DNA of 64,000 bases, taken from the NCBI GenBank assembly GCA_964552675.1, contig CAZKHJ010000001.1:1-64000 (forward strand), given 5' to 3'. Of this stretch, positions 1 through 8,066 are shown piece by piece. The translations under genes were made by a program, and so were the position numbers. The notes below the pieces were generated by a model. The model was not told where the DNA came from and did not search any database. It saw only the letters and a program-made list of their open reading frames with translations. The first letter of the stretch is position 1; each line of letters opens with the position of its first letter. Source of the stretch: Sulfurimicrobium sp964552675. GTDB taxonomy: Bacteria > Pseudomonadota > Gammaproteobacteria > Burkholderiales > Sulfuricellaceae.

Positions 1-610
1 GCGGCACGGCGATCACGTGGAAGGCGAAGAAGCGGTTCAGGGTGGCGTCACCGATCACGAAGTCGCCGCGAATCCACACCGAGATATCGGGGCCGACAAC
101 CGGGATGGCGCTGAACAGGTTGATGATCACCTGCGCACCCCAGTAGGACATCTGGCCCCATGGCAGCAGATAGCCCATGAAGGCCTCAGCCATCAGCGCC
201 AGATAGATCAGCATACCGAAGATCCAGATCAGCTCGCGCGGTTTGCGATAGGAACCGTACATCAGGCCGCGCATCATGTGCAGATAAACCACGACGAAGA
301 ACGCCGAAGCGCCGGTCGAGTGCATGTAGCGGATCAGCCAGCCCCAGGGCACATCGCGCATGATGTATTCGACACTGGCGAAGGCCACCGGTACGCCTGC
401 GCCATTCAGCGAGGCATCCGGCTTGTAGTTCATGGTCAGGAAAATACCGGTCACGATCTGCAGCACCAGCACCAGCAGCGCCAGCGAGCCGAAGAAATAC
501 CAGAAGTTGAAGTTCTTGGGCGCATAGTACTCGGACAGATGCGCCTTCCAGTTGGCAGTCAGCGGGAAGCGCTCGTCAACCCAGCCCAGCAATTTAGTCA
601 GACTGTTCAT
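1..610 (-). CDS. petB: Cytochrome b subunit of the bc1 complex (partial, 3' end beyond window)
   Basis: Membrane cytochrome b of ubiquinol-cytochrome c reductase, which passes electrons from ubiquinol to the Rieske protein and cytochrome c1 and pumps protons. The reading frame is open from the ATG at 610 to the left window edge, about 203 codons, so only the N-terminal half is present. It starts MNSLTKLLGWVDERFPL, then shows several hydrophobic helices and typical heme-ligand contexts (RYMHSTGAS, YLHMMRGL, FAFHVIAVP). It lies 3 bp downstream of petA on the same strand, the standard petAB(C) order. The cytochrome c1 gene should follow outside the window. Identification is firm; the missing C-terminus is a window effect, not a truncation. 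Confidence 0.96.
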   Translation of the reverse strand, partial: MNSLTKLLGWVDERFPLTANWKAHLSEYYAPKNFNFWYFFGSLALLVLVLQIVTGIFLTMNYKPDASLNGAGVPVAFASVEYIMRDVPWGWLIRYMHSTGASAFFVVVYLHMMRGLMYGSYRKPRELIWIFGMLIYLALMAEAFMGYLLPWGQMSYWGAQVIINLFSAIPVVGPDISVWIRGDFVIGDATLNRFFAFHVIAVP

Positions 611-613
611 TTA

Positions 614-1210
614 TTAGGCCCCCTTGCTGTCATCGCCGATCAAAAGACGGCTATCACTCAAATACTTGTGTTTCGGAATCACCAGATTGGTGGGCGCCGG
701 AACCCCGGAGAACACGCGCGCCGCCAGGTCGAAGCGGGAGCCGTGGCAGGGGCAGAAGAAACCACCTGCCCAATCCGGGCCAAGGTCGGCAGGGCCCACT
801 TCCGGACGGTAGGTCGGCGAGCAGCCGAGGTGGGTACAGATACCGACTGCAACCAGGAAGGGCTTCTTGTCGATGGAACGGGTTTCGTTTTTGCAGTAGT
901 CGGGCTGCTGCGGGGTTTCGGACTTGGGATCGGCCAGTTTGGCGTCATTCTTGCTGAGCGCAGCCAGCATTTCCTTGGTGCGATGCACGACCCACACCGG
1001 CTTGCCCTGCCACTCCACATTCAGGATCATGCCTGGCTCGATCTTGCTGATATCCACTTCCACCGGCGCACCAGCAGCCTTGGCACGCTCGCTCGGCAGC
1101 ATGCTCATGACAAAGGGTATCGCGGCGCCAACCGCTGCCACCCCGCCGACAGCAGAGGTAGCAGCGATCAAAAACCGCCGCTTGCTGCGATCTACATTAC
1201 TCTTGCTCAT
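614..1210 (-). CDS. petA: Rieske iron-sulfur subunit of the bc1 complex
   Basis: Ubiquinol-cytochrome c reductase iron-sulfur subunit, 198 aa. The twin-arginine type N-terminus (KRRFLIAATSAVGG) and following hydrophobic helix anchor it in the membrane with the cluster domain in the periplasm. The two Rieske [2Fe-2S] boxes are visible: CTHLGC near residues 125-130 and CPCHGS near 153-158. I chose the ATG at 1210 rather than an in-frame TTG at 1228 because the AGGGA in between is well placed as ribosome binding site for the ATG, and the TTG codon lies upstream of it. First gene of petAB; a candidate promoter lies just upstream (1242-1262). Confidence 0.96.
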   Translation of the reverse strand: MSKSNVDRSKRRFLIAATSAVGGVAAVGAAIPFVMSMLPSERAKAAGAPVEVDISKIEPGMILNVEWQGKPVWVVHRTKEMLAALSKNDAKLADPKSETPQQPDYCKNETRSIDKKPFLVAVGICTHLGCSPTYRPEVGPADLGPDWAGGFFCPCHGSRFDLAARVFSGVPAPTNLVIPKHKYLSDSRLLIGDDSKGA

Positions 1211-1241
1211 ATCCACATCCCTGTTCAACGAGACCGAAAAA

Positions 1242-1262
1242 ATTACAAAAGCTGTAATTGTA
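1242..1262 (-). promoter_or_regulatory. Candidate petA -10 box with overlapping inverted repeat
   Basis: On the minus strand a TACAAT hexamer (1262-1257) matches the sigma70 -10 consensus at five of six positions; no good -35 is seen. It overlaps a perfect inverted repeat, ATTACA-5 nt-TGTAAT (1242-1258), which would sit at the expected transcription start of petA. The repeat could be an operator, but no regulator can be named from sequence alone. Confidence 0.35.
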
Positions 1263-1303
1263 CCTAATTTTTAGCTGACTTTTCTATCCTTTTTCGGGAA
1301 AAA

Positions 1304-1903
1304 TTAACCGATTCCGGCATTTAAAACCGCTTCTGCGCTTGCCAGTTCCTCTGGTGTATTGATATTGCTGAACATTTGCGGATCATCAAATGGCACGGCC
1401 ACACGTTGCAAACCAGCCTGCCATTCCCCCACCCGCCGTCCGCCGCGTGAGAGAAAATCACCCAGGCCAGCACGCAGGTGCGCATACCCCAGGCAGATGG
1501 CGGGCTGCATGAACCCCTCCACAGACGCCACCGCCAGTTCCGCACCACAACCCAGCAGGGCGTCACGCAGGCGCGCCACCAGATCATCCGGCAGAAAAGG
1601 CGTGTCGCACGGCACACTGAGCCAGAGCGGCGTCCCCACCTCCCCCAGCGCCCGGTGCAGGCCGGCCAGGGGGCCGGGGAAATCGGGCATCTCGTCTGCC
1701 AGCACGGCAAAGCCCAATGTGCGATAGCGCGCCAGGTTACGGTTGGCGCTGATCAGTACCGCATCCGCCTGGGAAGCCACGCGCCCGGCCACCCGGCGCA
1801 CCATCGGCTCACCACGCAACAGCTGCAAGCCCTTGTCCACCTCGCCCATGCGCCGCCCGCGCCCGCCGGCAAGAATAATGGCAGTAACCTGCGGCACACT
1901 CAT
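1304..1903 (-). CDS. mobA: Molybdenum cofactor guanylyltransferase
   Basis: Transfers GMP from GTP to molybdopterin to make the MGD cofactor of DMSO-reductase-family enzymes such as nitrate reductases and formate dehydrogenases; cytoplasmic. The 199-aa protein starts with the nucleotidyltransferase signature LAGGRGRRMGEVDKG (about residues 11-25), and later shows LSVPCDTPFLPDDLV, where the Asp binds the metal-GTP. The length is normal for MobA. Its ATG (1903-1901) overlaps the TGA of the upstream tcdA gene as ATGA, so it is probably translationally coupled as the last gene of the tatD-CDF-tcdA-mobA operon. Confidence 0.93.
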   Translation of the reverse strand: MSVPQVTAIILAGGRGRRMGEVDKGLQLLRGEPMVRRVAGRVASQADAVLISANRNLARYRTLGFAVLADEMPDFPGPLAGLHRALGEVGTPLWLSVPCDTPFLPDDLVARLRDALLGCGAELAVASVEGFMQPAICLGYAHLRAGLGDFLSRGGRRVGEWQAGLQRVAVPFDDPQMFSNINTPEELASAEAVLNAGIG

Positions 1904-2640
1904 GATTCCAGCAACGCCTTGATCACCGCGCCAGCCAGCATCATGCCGAACAGGGGGGGCATGTAGCTGATCGTGCCGTTTACCGCCCGCGCCCGCCCCG
2001 GTCCATCGACCGGTTGCGGCGGCAGGGGCGCTTTCGGCTGCTCATCCGAGAACACCGTCAGCACCCCCTTGCGCAGACCGTAATGGCGATGCAGGCGCTT
2101 GCGCATCTGCTTGGCCAAAGGGCACATTTCCGTCTTGCCGATATCGGCAATTTTGATTCTGCGCGGGTCCAGGCGGTTACCCGCCCCCATGCTGGAGGCC
2201 ACGCGCAGGCCGCGCTTCACGCTTTCGCCCACCAGAGCCACCTTGCAGGCGAGCGAATCGATCGCATCCACCACGTAATCGCAATCCGGCACCAGCTGGT
2301 TAACGTTCTCGCCATTGAGGAAGGTACGGAGAACTTCGAGCTGGCAGGCCGGATTGATGTCCATGATGCGCGCGCGCATCAGCTCAGCCTTGGACTGCCC
2401 CACGGTGGAGAGCAGGGCCGGCAACTGGCGGTTGATGTTGCTGGTGGCCACCACATCGTGGTCGAGCAGGGTCAGGCGCCCCACCCCGGCACGCGCCAGC
2501 GCCTCGACGCAATAGGAACCGACACCGCCCAGCCCGGCGACAAAGACATGTTTATTCGACAAGGTTTCGATCCCGGCATCGCCCAGCAGGATATGGGTGC
2601 GTTCGAATTGCGGCGGCAAGCTGCGGATGGAGTCAGGCAT
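1900..2640 (-). CDS. tcdA: tRNA threonylcarbamoyladenosine dehydratase (E1-like)
   Basis: ThiF/MoeB/E1-superfamily enzyme, 246 aa, which activates t6A37 in tRNA with ATP and cyclises it to ct6A. The N-terminal Rossmann nucleotide site GLGGVGS is at residues 36-42, followed by LLDHDVVATSNINRQ, the adenylation region with the Asp and the Asn-x-x-Arg-Gln pattern. ATP-dependent dehydratases of this group (formerly CsdL/YgdL) have this size. I take the ATG at 2640 because AGGAAAATC precedes it closely; a longer frame to 2727 lies inside the CDF gene. It overlaps the CDF stop by 8 bp and the mobA start by 4 bp. Confidence 0.92.
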   Translation of the reverse strand: MPDSIRSLPPQFERTHILLGDAGIETLSNKHVFVAGLGGVGSYCVEALARAGVGRLTLLDHDVVATSNINRQLPALLSTVGQSKAELMRARIMDINPACQLEVLRTFLNGENVNQLVPDCDYVVDAIDSLACKVALVGESVKRGLRVASSMGAGNRLDPRRIKIADIGKTEMCPLAKQMRKRLHRHYGLRKGVLTVFSDEQPKAPLPPQPVDGPGRARAVNGTISYMPPLFGMMLAGAVIKALLES

Positions 2641-3505
2641 GATTTTCCTGTGGTTCGACGTGAATGATAACGGCAGTATGCGGCAGCACCGCGCCGATTG
2701 CCTCTTCCATCCGGTCGCATAGCGCATGGGACTCGCTCACGCTGGTCGCGCCCGGCAACAGCAGATGGAATTCGATGAAACGGCGCGGCCCGGCCTTGCG
2801 CGTGCGCAAATCATGGAAAGAGGCGCCGGCGGGAAGCAGTGACCGCACCGCGGCCTCGATGCCGCGCACCTCGCCCTCAGGCAGGGAAGCATCCATCAGC
2901 CCGGCCAGGGAGCGGCGCATCAACGCCACCCCGGTCAGCACGATATTAAGGCCCACTGCCACCGCCATGATGGGGTCAAGAATCTGCCAGGCCGGGGGTG
3001 CGAACATTACCACCGCCAGCCCGCCCAGCACACCGGCGGAAGTCCACACATCGGTGAGCAGATGCCTGGCATCCGCCTCCAGGGTAATGCTGTCATGGGC
3101 ACGAGCCGCCCTGAGCAGCATGTTCGCGGTCATCAGATTCACCACCGCCGCAAGGCATGACACCAGCAGGCCGGGGCCGAGATCATGCAGCGCCATGGGG
3201 TGCAGGAAGCGCTCCAGCGCAGCATAGATAATCGACACCGCCGCCACCAGAATCAGTCCACCCTCGACGCCACTGGAAAAATACTCCGCCTTGTCATGCC
3301 CATAGGCATGCTCATCGTCGGCGGGACGCGCCGCAATGGTCAGCGCAATAAAAGCCACCAGGCCGCCAGCAAGATTGACCAGCGATTCGGCGGCATCGGA
3401 AAACAGGCTCACCGAGCCGGTAAGATGCCAGGCACCAAATTTGAGCGCCATGGTTACCAGCGACGCGGCAATCGAAAGCAGCGCCATGCGCCGCAACAGG
3501 CTCAC
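2633..3505 (-). CDS. Cation diffusion facilitator (CDF) metal transporter
   Basis: Inner-membrane divalent-cation/proton antiporter of the CDF family, 290 aa, with about six hydrophobic helices and a C-terminal cytoplasmic domain. TM2 reads SLFSDAAESLVN and the following loop DDEHAYGHDKAEY. TM5 carries HLLTDVW, the His-x3-Asp pair of the transport site. Where FieF has Asp-x3-Asp in TM2, this protein has Asp-x2-Glu-Ser, so the metal (zinc, iron or cobalt) cannot be assigned. It starts with GTG (3505-3503) overlapping the tatD TGA as GTGA, an arrangement typical of coupled translation. The family is certain, the substrate unknown. Confidence 0.9.
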   Translation of the reverse strand: MSLLRRMALLSIAASLVTMALKFGAWHLTGSVSLFSDAAESLVNLAGGLVAFIALTIAARPADDEHAYGHDKAEYFSSGVEGGLILVAAVSIIYAALERFLHPMALHDLGPGLLVSCLAAVVNLMTANMLLRAARAHDSITLEADARHLLTDVWTSAGVLGGLAVVMFAPPAWQILDPIMAVAVGLNIVLTGVALMRRSLAGLMDASLPEGEVRGIEAAVRSLLPAGASFHDLRTRKAGPRRFIEFHLLLPGATSVSESHALCDRMEEAIGAVLPHTAVIIHVEPQENHA

Positions 3506-4266
3506 GCCAGCGCCCCCAGCACGGCCCGCGCATTGGCGCTGGTTGCATGCACCACGACATCAAGGCTGATACCGCGCAATTCGGCCAGAACCTGCGCGAT
3601 GCGCGGCAGATATTCCGGGCTGTTGCGCATTTTCGCGGCGAACAGCGGCGGGATATCCGGCGCATCGGTTTCCAGCACAATCGCCTCCAGCGGCAAAGCC
3701 ATGGCCAGCTCGCGCAGGCGGGTGGCGCGCGGGTAGGTCATGGCGCCGCCAAAGCCCAGCTTGAAGCCCAGGCGGATAAATTCATCCGCCTGCTGGCGAC
3801 TGCCATTGAAAGCGTGGGCGATGCCGCCCCTGACCTGGAAGCGGCGCAATTGCTTGAGAATCTGGTCCTGGGCGCGGCGTATGTGCAGCAGCACCGGCAG
3901 ATCGAATTCGCGGGCAATCCTGAGCTGTTCGGAAAAATAGAACAGCTGCCTTTCCGCATCGAACCCCGGTACGAAGAAATCCAATCCGATTTCGCCGATT
4001 GCCACCAGGTGGTGCATCGCGGCGGCAGCACGCAAACCTGTCAGATCATCCGGCTGCGCGCCCGCCACATACATGGGGTGAATACCCAGGGCCGCATGGC
4101 AACCAGGGTAGCGCGCACAGCAGTCGAGCACCGCAGCAAAATTACCCGATTCCACAGCCGGGACGACAATCGCACCCACACCCGCTGCGCGCGCGCGTGC
4201 CACCACCTGGTCGCGGTCGGCGGAAAACTCGGCAGCATCGAGATGGCAGTGGGTGTCGATCAGCAT
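3502..4266 (-). CDS. TatD-family metal-dependent DNase/hydrolase
   Basis: A 254-aa amidohydrolase-fold protein of the TatD family, cytoplasmic, linked in other bacteria to 3'-5' exonuclease activity and DNA repair. It begins MLIDTHCHLD, the metal-binding HxH at residues 6 and 8, and continues with IGEIGLDFF (bridging Glu), VLLHIRRA, IAHAFNGS and LETDAPDI, the ordered metal-ligand blocks of the family. The start is the ATG at 4266; the frame stays open further upstream but runs through the intergenic region and into the divergent S24 gene. First gene of the four-gene operon tatD-CDF-tcdA-mobA. Whether it is TatD, YcfH or YjjV in the E. coli sense cannot be settled. Confidence 0.9.
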   Translation of the reverse strand: MLIDTHCHLDAAEFSADRDQVVARARAAGVGAIVVPAVESGNFAAVLDCCARYPGCHAALGIHPMYVAGAQPDDLTGLRAAAAMHHLVAIGEIGLDFFVPGFDAERQLFYFSEQLRIAREFDLPVLLHIRRAQDQILKQLRRFQVRGGIAHAFNGSRQQADEFIRLGFKLGFGGAMTYPRATRLRELAMALPLEAIVLETDAPDIPPLFAAKMRNSPEYLPRIAQVLAELRGISLDVVVHATSANARAVLGALA

Positions 4267-4290
4267 AGAGCCAGATTGTACCCCAGCAGC

Positions 4291-4320
4291 TTGCCGTTCC
4301 TCTTCCCCCCGGTGTAATAT
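4291..4320 (+). promoter_or_regulatory. Candidate promoter of the S24 gene in the divergent tatD/S24 spacer
   Basis: In the 82-bp spacer between the divergent starts (4266 and 4349), TTGCCG (4291-4296) is followed after 16 bp by TGTAAT (4313-4318). This is a moderate sigma70 match reading toward the S24 gene. No LexA-type operator (CTG-N10-CAG) is obvious. Confidence 0.35.
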
Positions 4321-4348
4321 CAGAGAATTTCGCTCAGGATTCAGTACC

Positions 4349-4717
4349 ATGCAGCACAGAAAAACCATCCCCATCCACGAAGCCGTATCAGAGGAAGACC
4401 AGGCCATCAGCGCCTGTTCCAGCGGCGAACCCTATGCGCTGATGGTGCTGGGCGACAGCATGTTGCCCGAATTCGAGGACAGGGACATCATCGTCGTCGA
4501 GCCGGAAGGCGTAGCCCGGGACGGCTCCTACGTGGTGGCCTACCACAACGACGAATACACCTTCCGCCAGCTGGTCAGCCACGAGCAGAAATGGTACCTG
4601 CGCCCGCTCAACGAACTCTATCCGACCGAGGAAATACCCGGACTGGAAGCCGTCAAGGGCGTAGTGATCCAGAAGAAAAAACCGGGCAAGCGCAGCTCGT
4701 TCAAATCCTATATCTAA
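4349..4717 (+). CDS. LexA/UmuD-like S24 peptidase-domain protein, catalytic Lys replaced by Arg
   Basis: A 122-aa protein consisting almost only of the S24 (LexA/UmuD/CI) fold, with no room for a DNA-binding domain. It shows VLGDSMLPEFEDRDIIVV, with the GDSM nucleophile-serine box near residues 39-42. The second catalytic block, normally (E/D)-x-T-V-K-x-L, reads EYTFRQL, putting Arg where LexA and UmuD have the catalytic Lys. In these families the Ser-Lys dyad performs autocleavage, so this copy may be inactive or altered. I start it at the ATG at 4349, in front of MQHRKTIPIHEAV. It converges on mutY and the two stop codons overlap by 4 bp. Real function unknown. Confidence 0.8.
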   Translation: MQHRKTIPIHEAVSEEDQAISACSSGEPYALMVLGDSMLPEFEDRDIIVVEPEGVARDGSYVVAYHNDEYTFRQLVSHEQKWYLRPLNELYPTEEIPGLEAVKGVVIQKKKPGKRSSFKSYI

Positions 4718-5757
4718 CAGGATCTGATCAGGCCGGACAGCAGCTTGCGCACCGGCGTCGGAATCGCGGCGCCCAGCGCCTCCTCCAGACCCAGCCACAT
4801 ACCTTCCGGCTGCTGCACCTGAGACAGGATGTTCTGCACTTCCAGGCATTGCGGCTGGATATGCAGGTGGAAATGGGTAAAGGTGTGGCGCATGGCGAGC
4901 AAACCCCGTGGCTGACCGGCCGCGAAGCCGAAGCGCGTCAGGCAGGCCTGCCGGGGATCTTCTCCCGGACCGATTTCAGGAAAACTCCACATCCCGCCCC
5001 AGATTCCTGCCGGCGGACGTTTTTCCAGAAAAATCTCGCCCTGCCGCAACAACAGCAGCATGATGGTTTCACGTTCCGGCAGCGCCTTGCGCGGACGCGG
5101 GAGGGGCAGCGCGTTCTGGCGGCCTTGGTGATGGGCGAGGCAATCCCGGCCCACCGGGCATTCCCCGCAACGGGGCCGGCTGCGGGTGCAAATAGTCGAC
5201 CCGAGGTCCATCAGGCCCTGGGTATAAGCCTCGATTCCCTGCTGTGGCAGCAACGCCTCGGCATGCTGCCACAGCAGGGTTTCCACACGCTTCATGGCGG
5301 GATGCCCTTCCAGCGCGAAATAGCGCGCCAGCACCCGTTTCACGTTGCCATCCAGAATCGCCCGCTGCGCACCAAAGGCGAAGGCACTGATGGCGGCGGC
5401 AGTGGAACGGCCAATGCCGGGCAGGGCAAGAATCTGCTCGAATTCGCGGGGGAAAACCCCACCATGCCGCTCCATGACCAGCTGCGCCGCCCGGTGCAGG
5501 TTGCGTGCCCGCGAGTAGTACCCCAGCCCGCTCCAGTGGGCCAGCACTTCATCCTGGGAAGCCCCTGCCAGCACCGGCAGCGCGGGGAAACGCTCGAGAA
5601 AGCGCTGGAAATAGGGAATGACGCTGCCCACCTGGGTCTGCTGCAGCATGATCTCCGACAGCCAGATCCGGTAGGGGTCGCAACTGCCCTGCCAGGGCAA
5701 ATCGTGGCGGCCATGGGATTGCTGCCAGCGGATGAGGCGGGTGGCAAAATCACTCAT
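4714..5757 (-). CDS. mutY: A/G-specific adenine DNA glycosylase
   Basis: Base-excision-repair enzyme that removes adenine mispaired with 8-oxoguanine. The 347-aa protein has the HhH-GPD fold: SEIMLQQTQV with catalytic Glu35, the helix-hairpin-helix LPGIGRSTAAA (about 112-122), and ILDGNVKRV with catalytic Asp136. The four [4Fe-4S] cysteines are C190, C197, C200 and C206 in the pattern C-x6-C-x2-C-x5-C. The C-terminal NUDIX-like 8-oxoG recognition domain follows (ETIMLLLLRQGEIFLEKRP). Length equals that of E. coli MutY. Its ATG overlaps the TGA of the upstream AsmA-like gene (ATGA), so both are probably co-translated. Confidence 0.95.
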   Translation of the reverse strand: MSDFATRLIRWQQSHGRHDLPWQGSCDPYRIWLSEIMLQQTQVGSVIPYFQRFLERFPALPVLAGASQDEVLAHWSGLGYYSRARNLHRAAQLVMERHGGVFPREFEQILALPGIGRSTAAAISAFAFGAQRAILDGNVKRVLARYFALEGHPAMKRVETLLWQHAEALLPQQGIEAYTQGLMDLGSTICTRSRPRCGECPVGRDCLAHHQGRQNALPLPRPRKALPERETIMLLLLRQGEIFLEKRPPAGIWGGMWSFPEIGPGEDPRQACLTRFGFAAGQPRGLLAMRHTFTHFHLHIQPQCLEVQNILSQVQQPEGMWLGLEEALGAAIPTPVRKLLSGLIRSC

Positions 5758-7334
5758 CGGACAAAGAGCTGACGCTTCAACTCATCCCCCAGCCGGCGCC
5801 CAGCCTCTTCCTTCACCTTGCCCTTCACCGCCTCTTCCAGCATGGAAAACGGGCTGACATCGAGCTTGCCGCCCCCGATCCGGACATCCAGCCGCACATT
5901 CCTCGCCTGCATGCCATACAGTTGCAGCAGCCCCACGCGCAGCACGCCATCGGCGCTGAGTCCACGCGGAGCGGAAGCCTTCACTCCCTTGTCCGGCTGC
6001 GGCCTGCCGCCCGCTGAACCGGCAGCCGCCAGGTAACGGTCGAAGTCGATGCGATCGACCCCGGCATCGAAACTCAGATGGGGACTGGACAAAGGCGCAG
6101 CACCCAGCCTGAGTTTCAAGCGGCTGCCATCAATACTGCCAGCAGCCTCCAGGCTGGCGGACTGCCGCTTCAGATCGAGCCGGGCGCTACCGGCAAGATC
6201 AGCCTTGACGCCACGCCTGGGCGCCTTGGGGTGGGTCAGCGCCAGGCCCATGCGCAAGCTGGGCAATTCCAGGCGCTCCCGTGTCAGACTGCCCGTCAGC
6301 GGGCTATCCAGCTTCATGGCCGACGCACTCTCCCCCTGGTGAAAATTCGCTTCAAAATGCAAATTGCCCCTGAATGCATCGGGCGCCCCTGAAATTTCCG
6401 GCACGCTCAAAAGCATGCTGGATTCATCGCGGCCATCCTGCATCCTGGCAACCAGCTCGACCCTTCCTGCAGCAAGCTGCTGCGGTGCCTGGACGATTCT
6501 GGGTGCAGTCAGCCGCACATCCAGATCGGATGCGCCCTGCCTGCGCGTCACCGCCAGCGCCAGATTTTCCAGGGTGAGCGCATGGCTTTCGCCATCCAGC
6601 TCGACATCGCCCTTCAGTCCCGCCACCACGTCGCGCAAGCCTGCCACCTCCCCTTTTGTTTCCAGCCCGCAATGCCGGAGCGCGTAGCGTTTGGCTGCAT
6701 GATCAAAAAACAGACTGCCGCTGAAGTGGTTTTGCAGATCCAGACGGGGAGTGTCGCCCACCAGCCGGAAAGCAACCTCCAGCTCCGTTGGCCGGGCCTC
6801 GGCCAGGCGTCCCATGCCAAGCTCGACCCCGCTCAACGTGAACTGGCGCCCGCTCATTTCATCGCGCAGGTGCAACATACTGTTGCTGATTTTCACGCCG
6901 TCGATAGCGAATCTGACCGTCCTGTCTTCCTCTTCCGGGCGTAACAAATCGTCGACATTGCTCGTGCCATCCCGGAAGCGCACCAGGCTGGCGCGCAACC
7001 CCTCGACACGCACCTGATCCACCACCAGTTCCCTTTTCAACAAAGGCCACCAGGACAGATAAAGACGTGCGCTGTCCACGGCGGCAAATTCTTTTTCGCT
7101 CCCGGATTCACTCACCGAGGCGCGCCCAAGATCGAGGCCCAGCTTGGGGAAGAAAGCCAGTCTGATGTTGCCGGCCAGAGTCAGGGTGCGCTGCTTCTTC
7201 TCCTTGACCAGCCGGATGATCTGCGGCTTGTAGTCGTTGGGGTTGATCGCCAGGGAAACCACCAGCGCCAGCACGGCCAGGAGAATCAGGCTCCCCGCCA
7301 GCATGGCGAGGCCATATTTCAAGTACCGCCTCAT
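5754..7334 (-). CDS. AsmA family protein
   Basis: A 526-aa envelope protein of the AsmA group, which in other bacteria forms long beta-rich bridges between inner and outer membrane and affects lipid transport or outer membrane assembly. It begins MRRYLKYGLAMLAGSLILL, a single membrane anchor, then the characteristic VSLAINPNDYKPQIIRLV stretch, and the rest is beta-rich and periplasmic. The start at 7334 is chosen because the anchor follows at once; longer frames to 7394 add a non-homologous-looking segment. It overlaps mutY by 4 bp, the asmA-mutY pairing seen in many betaproteobacteria. Its promoter would lie in the 285-bp spacer shared with mraZ. Confidence 0.88.
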   Translation of the reverse strand: MRRYLKYGLAMLAGSLILLAVLALVVSLAINPNDYKPQIIRLVKEKKQRTLTLAGNIRLAFFPKLGLDLGRASVSESGSEKEFAAVDSARLYLSWWPLLKRELVVDQVRVEGLRASLVRFRDGTSNVDDLLRPEEEDRTVRFAIDGVKISNSMLHLRDEMSGRQFTLSGVELGMGRLAEARPTELEVAFRLVGDTPRLDLQNHFSGSLFFDHAAKRYALRHCGLETKGEVAGLRDVVAGLKGDVELDGESHALTLENLALAVTRRQGASDLDVRLTAPRIVQAPQQLAAGRVELVARMQDGRDESSMLLSVPEISGAPDAFRGNLHFEANFHQGESASAMKLDSPLTGSLTRERLELPSLRMGLALTHPKAPRRGVKADLAGSARLDLKRQSASLEAAGSIDGSRLKLRLGAAPLSSPHLSFDAGVDRIDFDRYLAAAGSAGGRPQPDKGVKASAPRGLSADGVLRVGLLQLYGMQARNVRLDVRIGGGKLDVSPFSMLEEAVKGKVKEEAGRRLGDELKRQLFVR

Positions 7335-7522
7335 GAATTTGAGCCGTCGAGTGGGAACGGTCCAGACCATAGCGCAGCGGGCACCCGAATACAAGCCGCC
7401 CCCTCATCCTAACAAACAACATTCACTATTTTTCGTATCTCCTTATTTCTAAAGCATATAAATTTTAGTTCATGTTTTTCACCTAACTACTTGTCGCATA
7501 AAAGAAAAACCCGGTTTTACCC

Positions 7523-7551
7523 TTGACCTGCGCCATTTTTTTATCTATAGT
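7523..7551 (+). promoter_or_regulatory. dcw cluster promoter (Pmra)
   Basis: TTGACC (7523-7528) and TATAGT (7546-7551) are separated by exactly 17 bp; each matches five of six sigma70 consensus bases. It lies about 70 bp before mraZ, and the MraZ boxes begin at its -10 element. This is the expected main promoter of the whole division/cell-wall operon. The rest of the 285-bp spacer back to the AsmA gene is AT-rich with no other feature I can support. Confidence 0.75.
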
Positions 7552-7589
7552 GGGAAAAAGTGGCGGCAAGTGGGAAAAAGTGGGACAAA
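7550..7589 (+). promoter_or_regulatory. MraZ operator: four 10-bp direct repeats
   Basis: Four repeats start at 7550, 7560, 7570 and 7580: GTGGGAAAAA, GTGGCGGCAA, GTGGGAAAAA and GTGGGACAAA. MraZ binds TGGGN boxes spaced by 5 nt in other bacteria. Boxes 1, 3 and 4 fit; box 2 (TGGCG) is degenerate but keeps the phase. Position from the -10 box across the expected transcription start suits repression by the MraZ ring protein. Confidence 0.85.
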
Positions 7590-7619
7590 AAAGCTGCCAA
7601 GCACAAAAAAAGGGGTGAC

Positions 7620-8066
7620 ATGTTTCGCGGTGTTTCGACGCTAAATCTGGATAGCAAGGGGAGACTGGCGGTGCCAAGCCGGCATCGCGACTTCCTGCAG
7701 TCCTATTGCGCCGGCCGCCTCATCGTCACCGCCGACCCCGGCAAATGCCTGCTGATCTATCCCCAGCCCGACTGGGAACCGATCGAGAAAAAACTCAACA
7801 GCCTCTCCAGCTTCAACCCCCAGAGCCGCAGCCTGCAACGCCTGCTGGTGGGCATGGCCAGTGACGCGGAAATGGACGGCGCCGGCCGCATCCTCGTGCC
7901 CACGCCCCTGCGCCAGTTTGCCGGGCTGGACAAAAGCGTGGCGCTGGTAGGTCAGGGCAACAAATTCGAATTGTGGGACGAGGAGAAATGGAACCAGCAG
8001 CTCGCCGAGGCGCTGGCATTCCGCGATGGCGGCATGCCGCCGGAGCTGGAAGGTTTCTCCCTGTGA
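7620..8066 (+). CDS. mraZ: Transcriptional regulator MraZ
   Basis: Double AbrB-like DNA-binding protein, 148 aa, which represses its own operon, the dcw cluster. It starts MFRGVSTLNLDSKGRLAVPSR, the first AbrB-like half, and repeats the pattern at MDGAGRILVPTPLR. Both DxxGRxxxP motifs are intact. The ATG at 7620 follows AGGGGTG; an open frame further upstream runs through the operator repeats and is not used. The gene stop overlaps the GTG start of rsmH. The TGGGN boxes at 7550-7589 are its predicted target. Confidence 0.96.
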   Translation: MFRGVSTLNLDSKGRLAVPSRHRDFLQSYCAGRLIVTADPGKCLLIYPQPDWEPIEKKLNSLSSFNPQSRSLQRLLVGMASDAEMDGAGRILVPTPLRQFAGLDKSVALVGQGNKFELWDEEKWNQQLAEALAFRDGGMPPELEGFSL

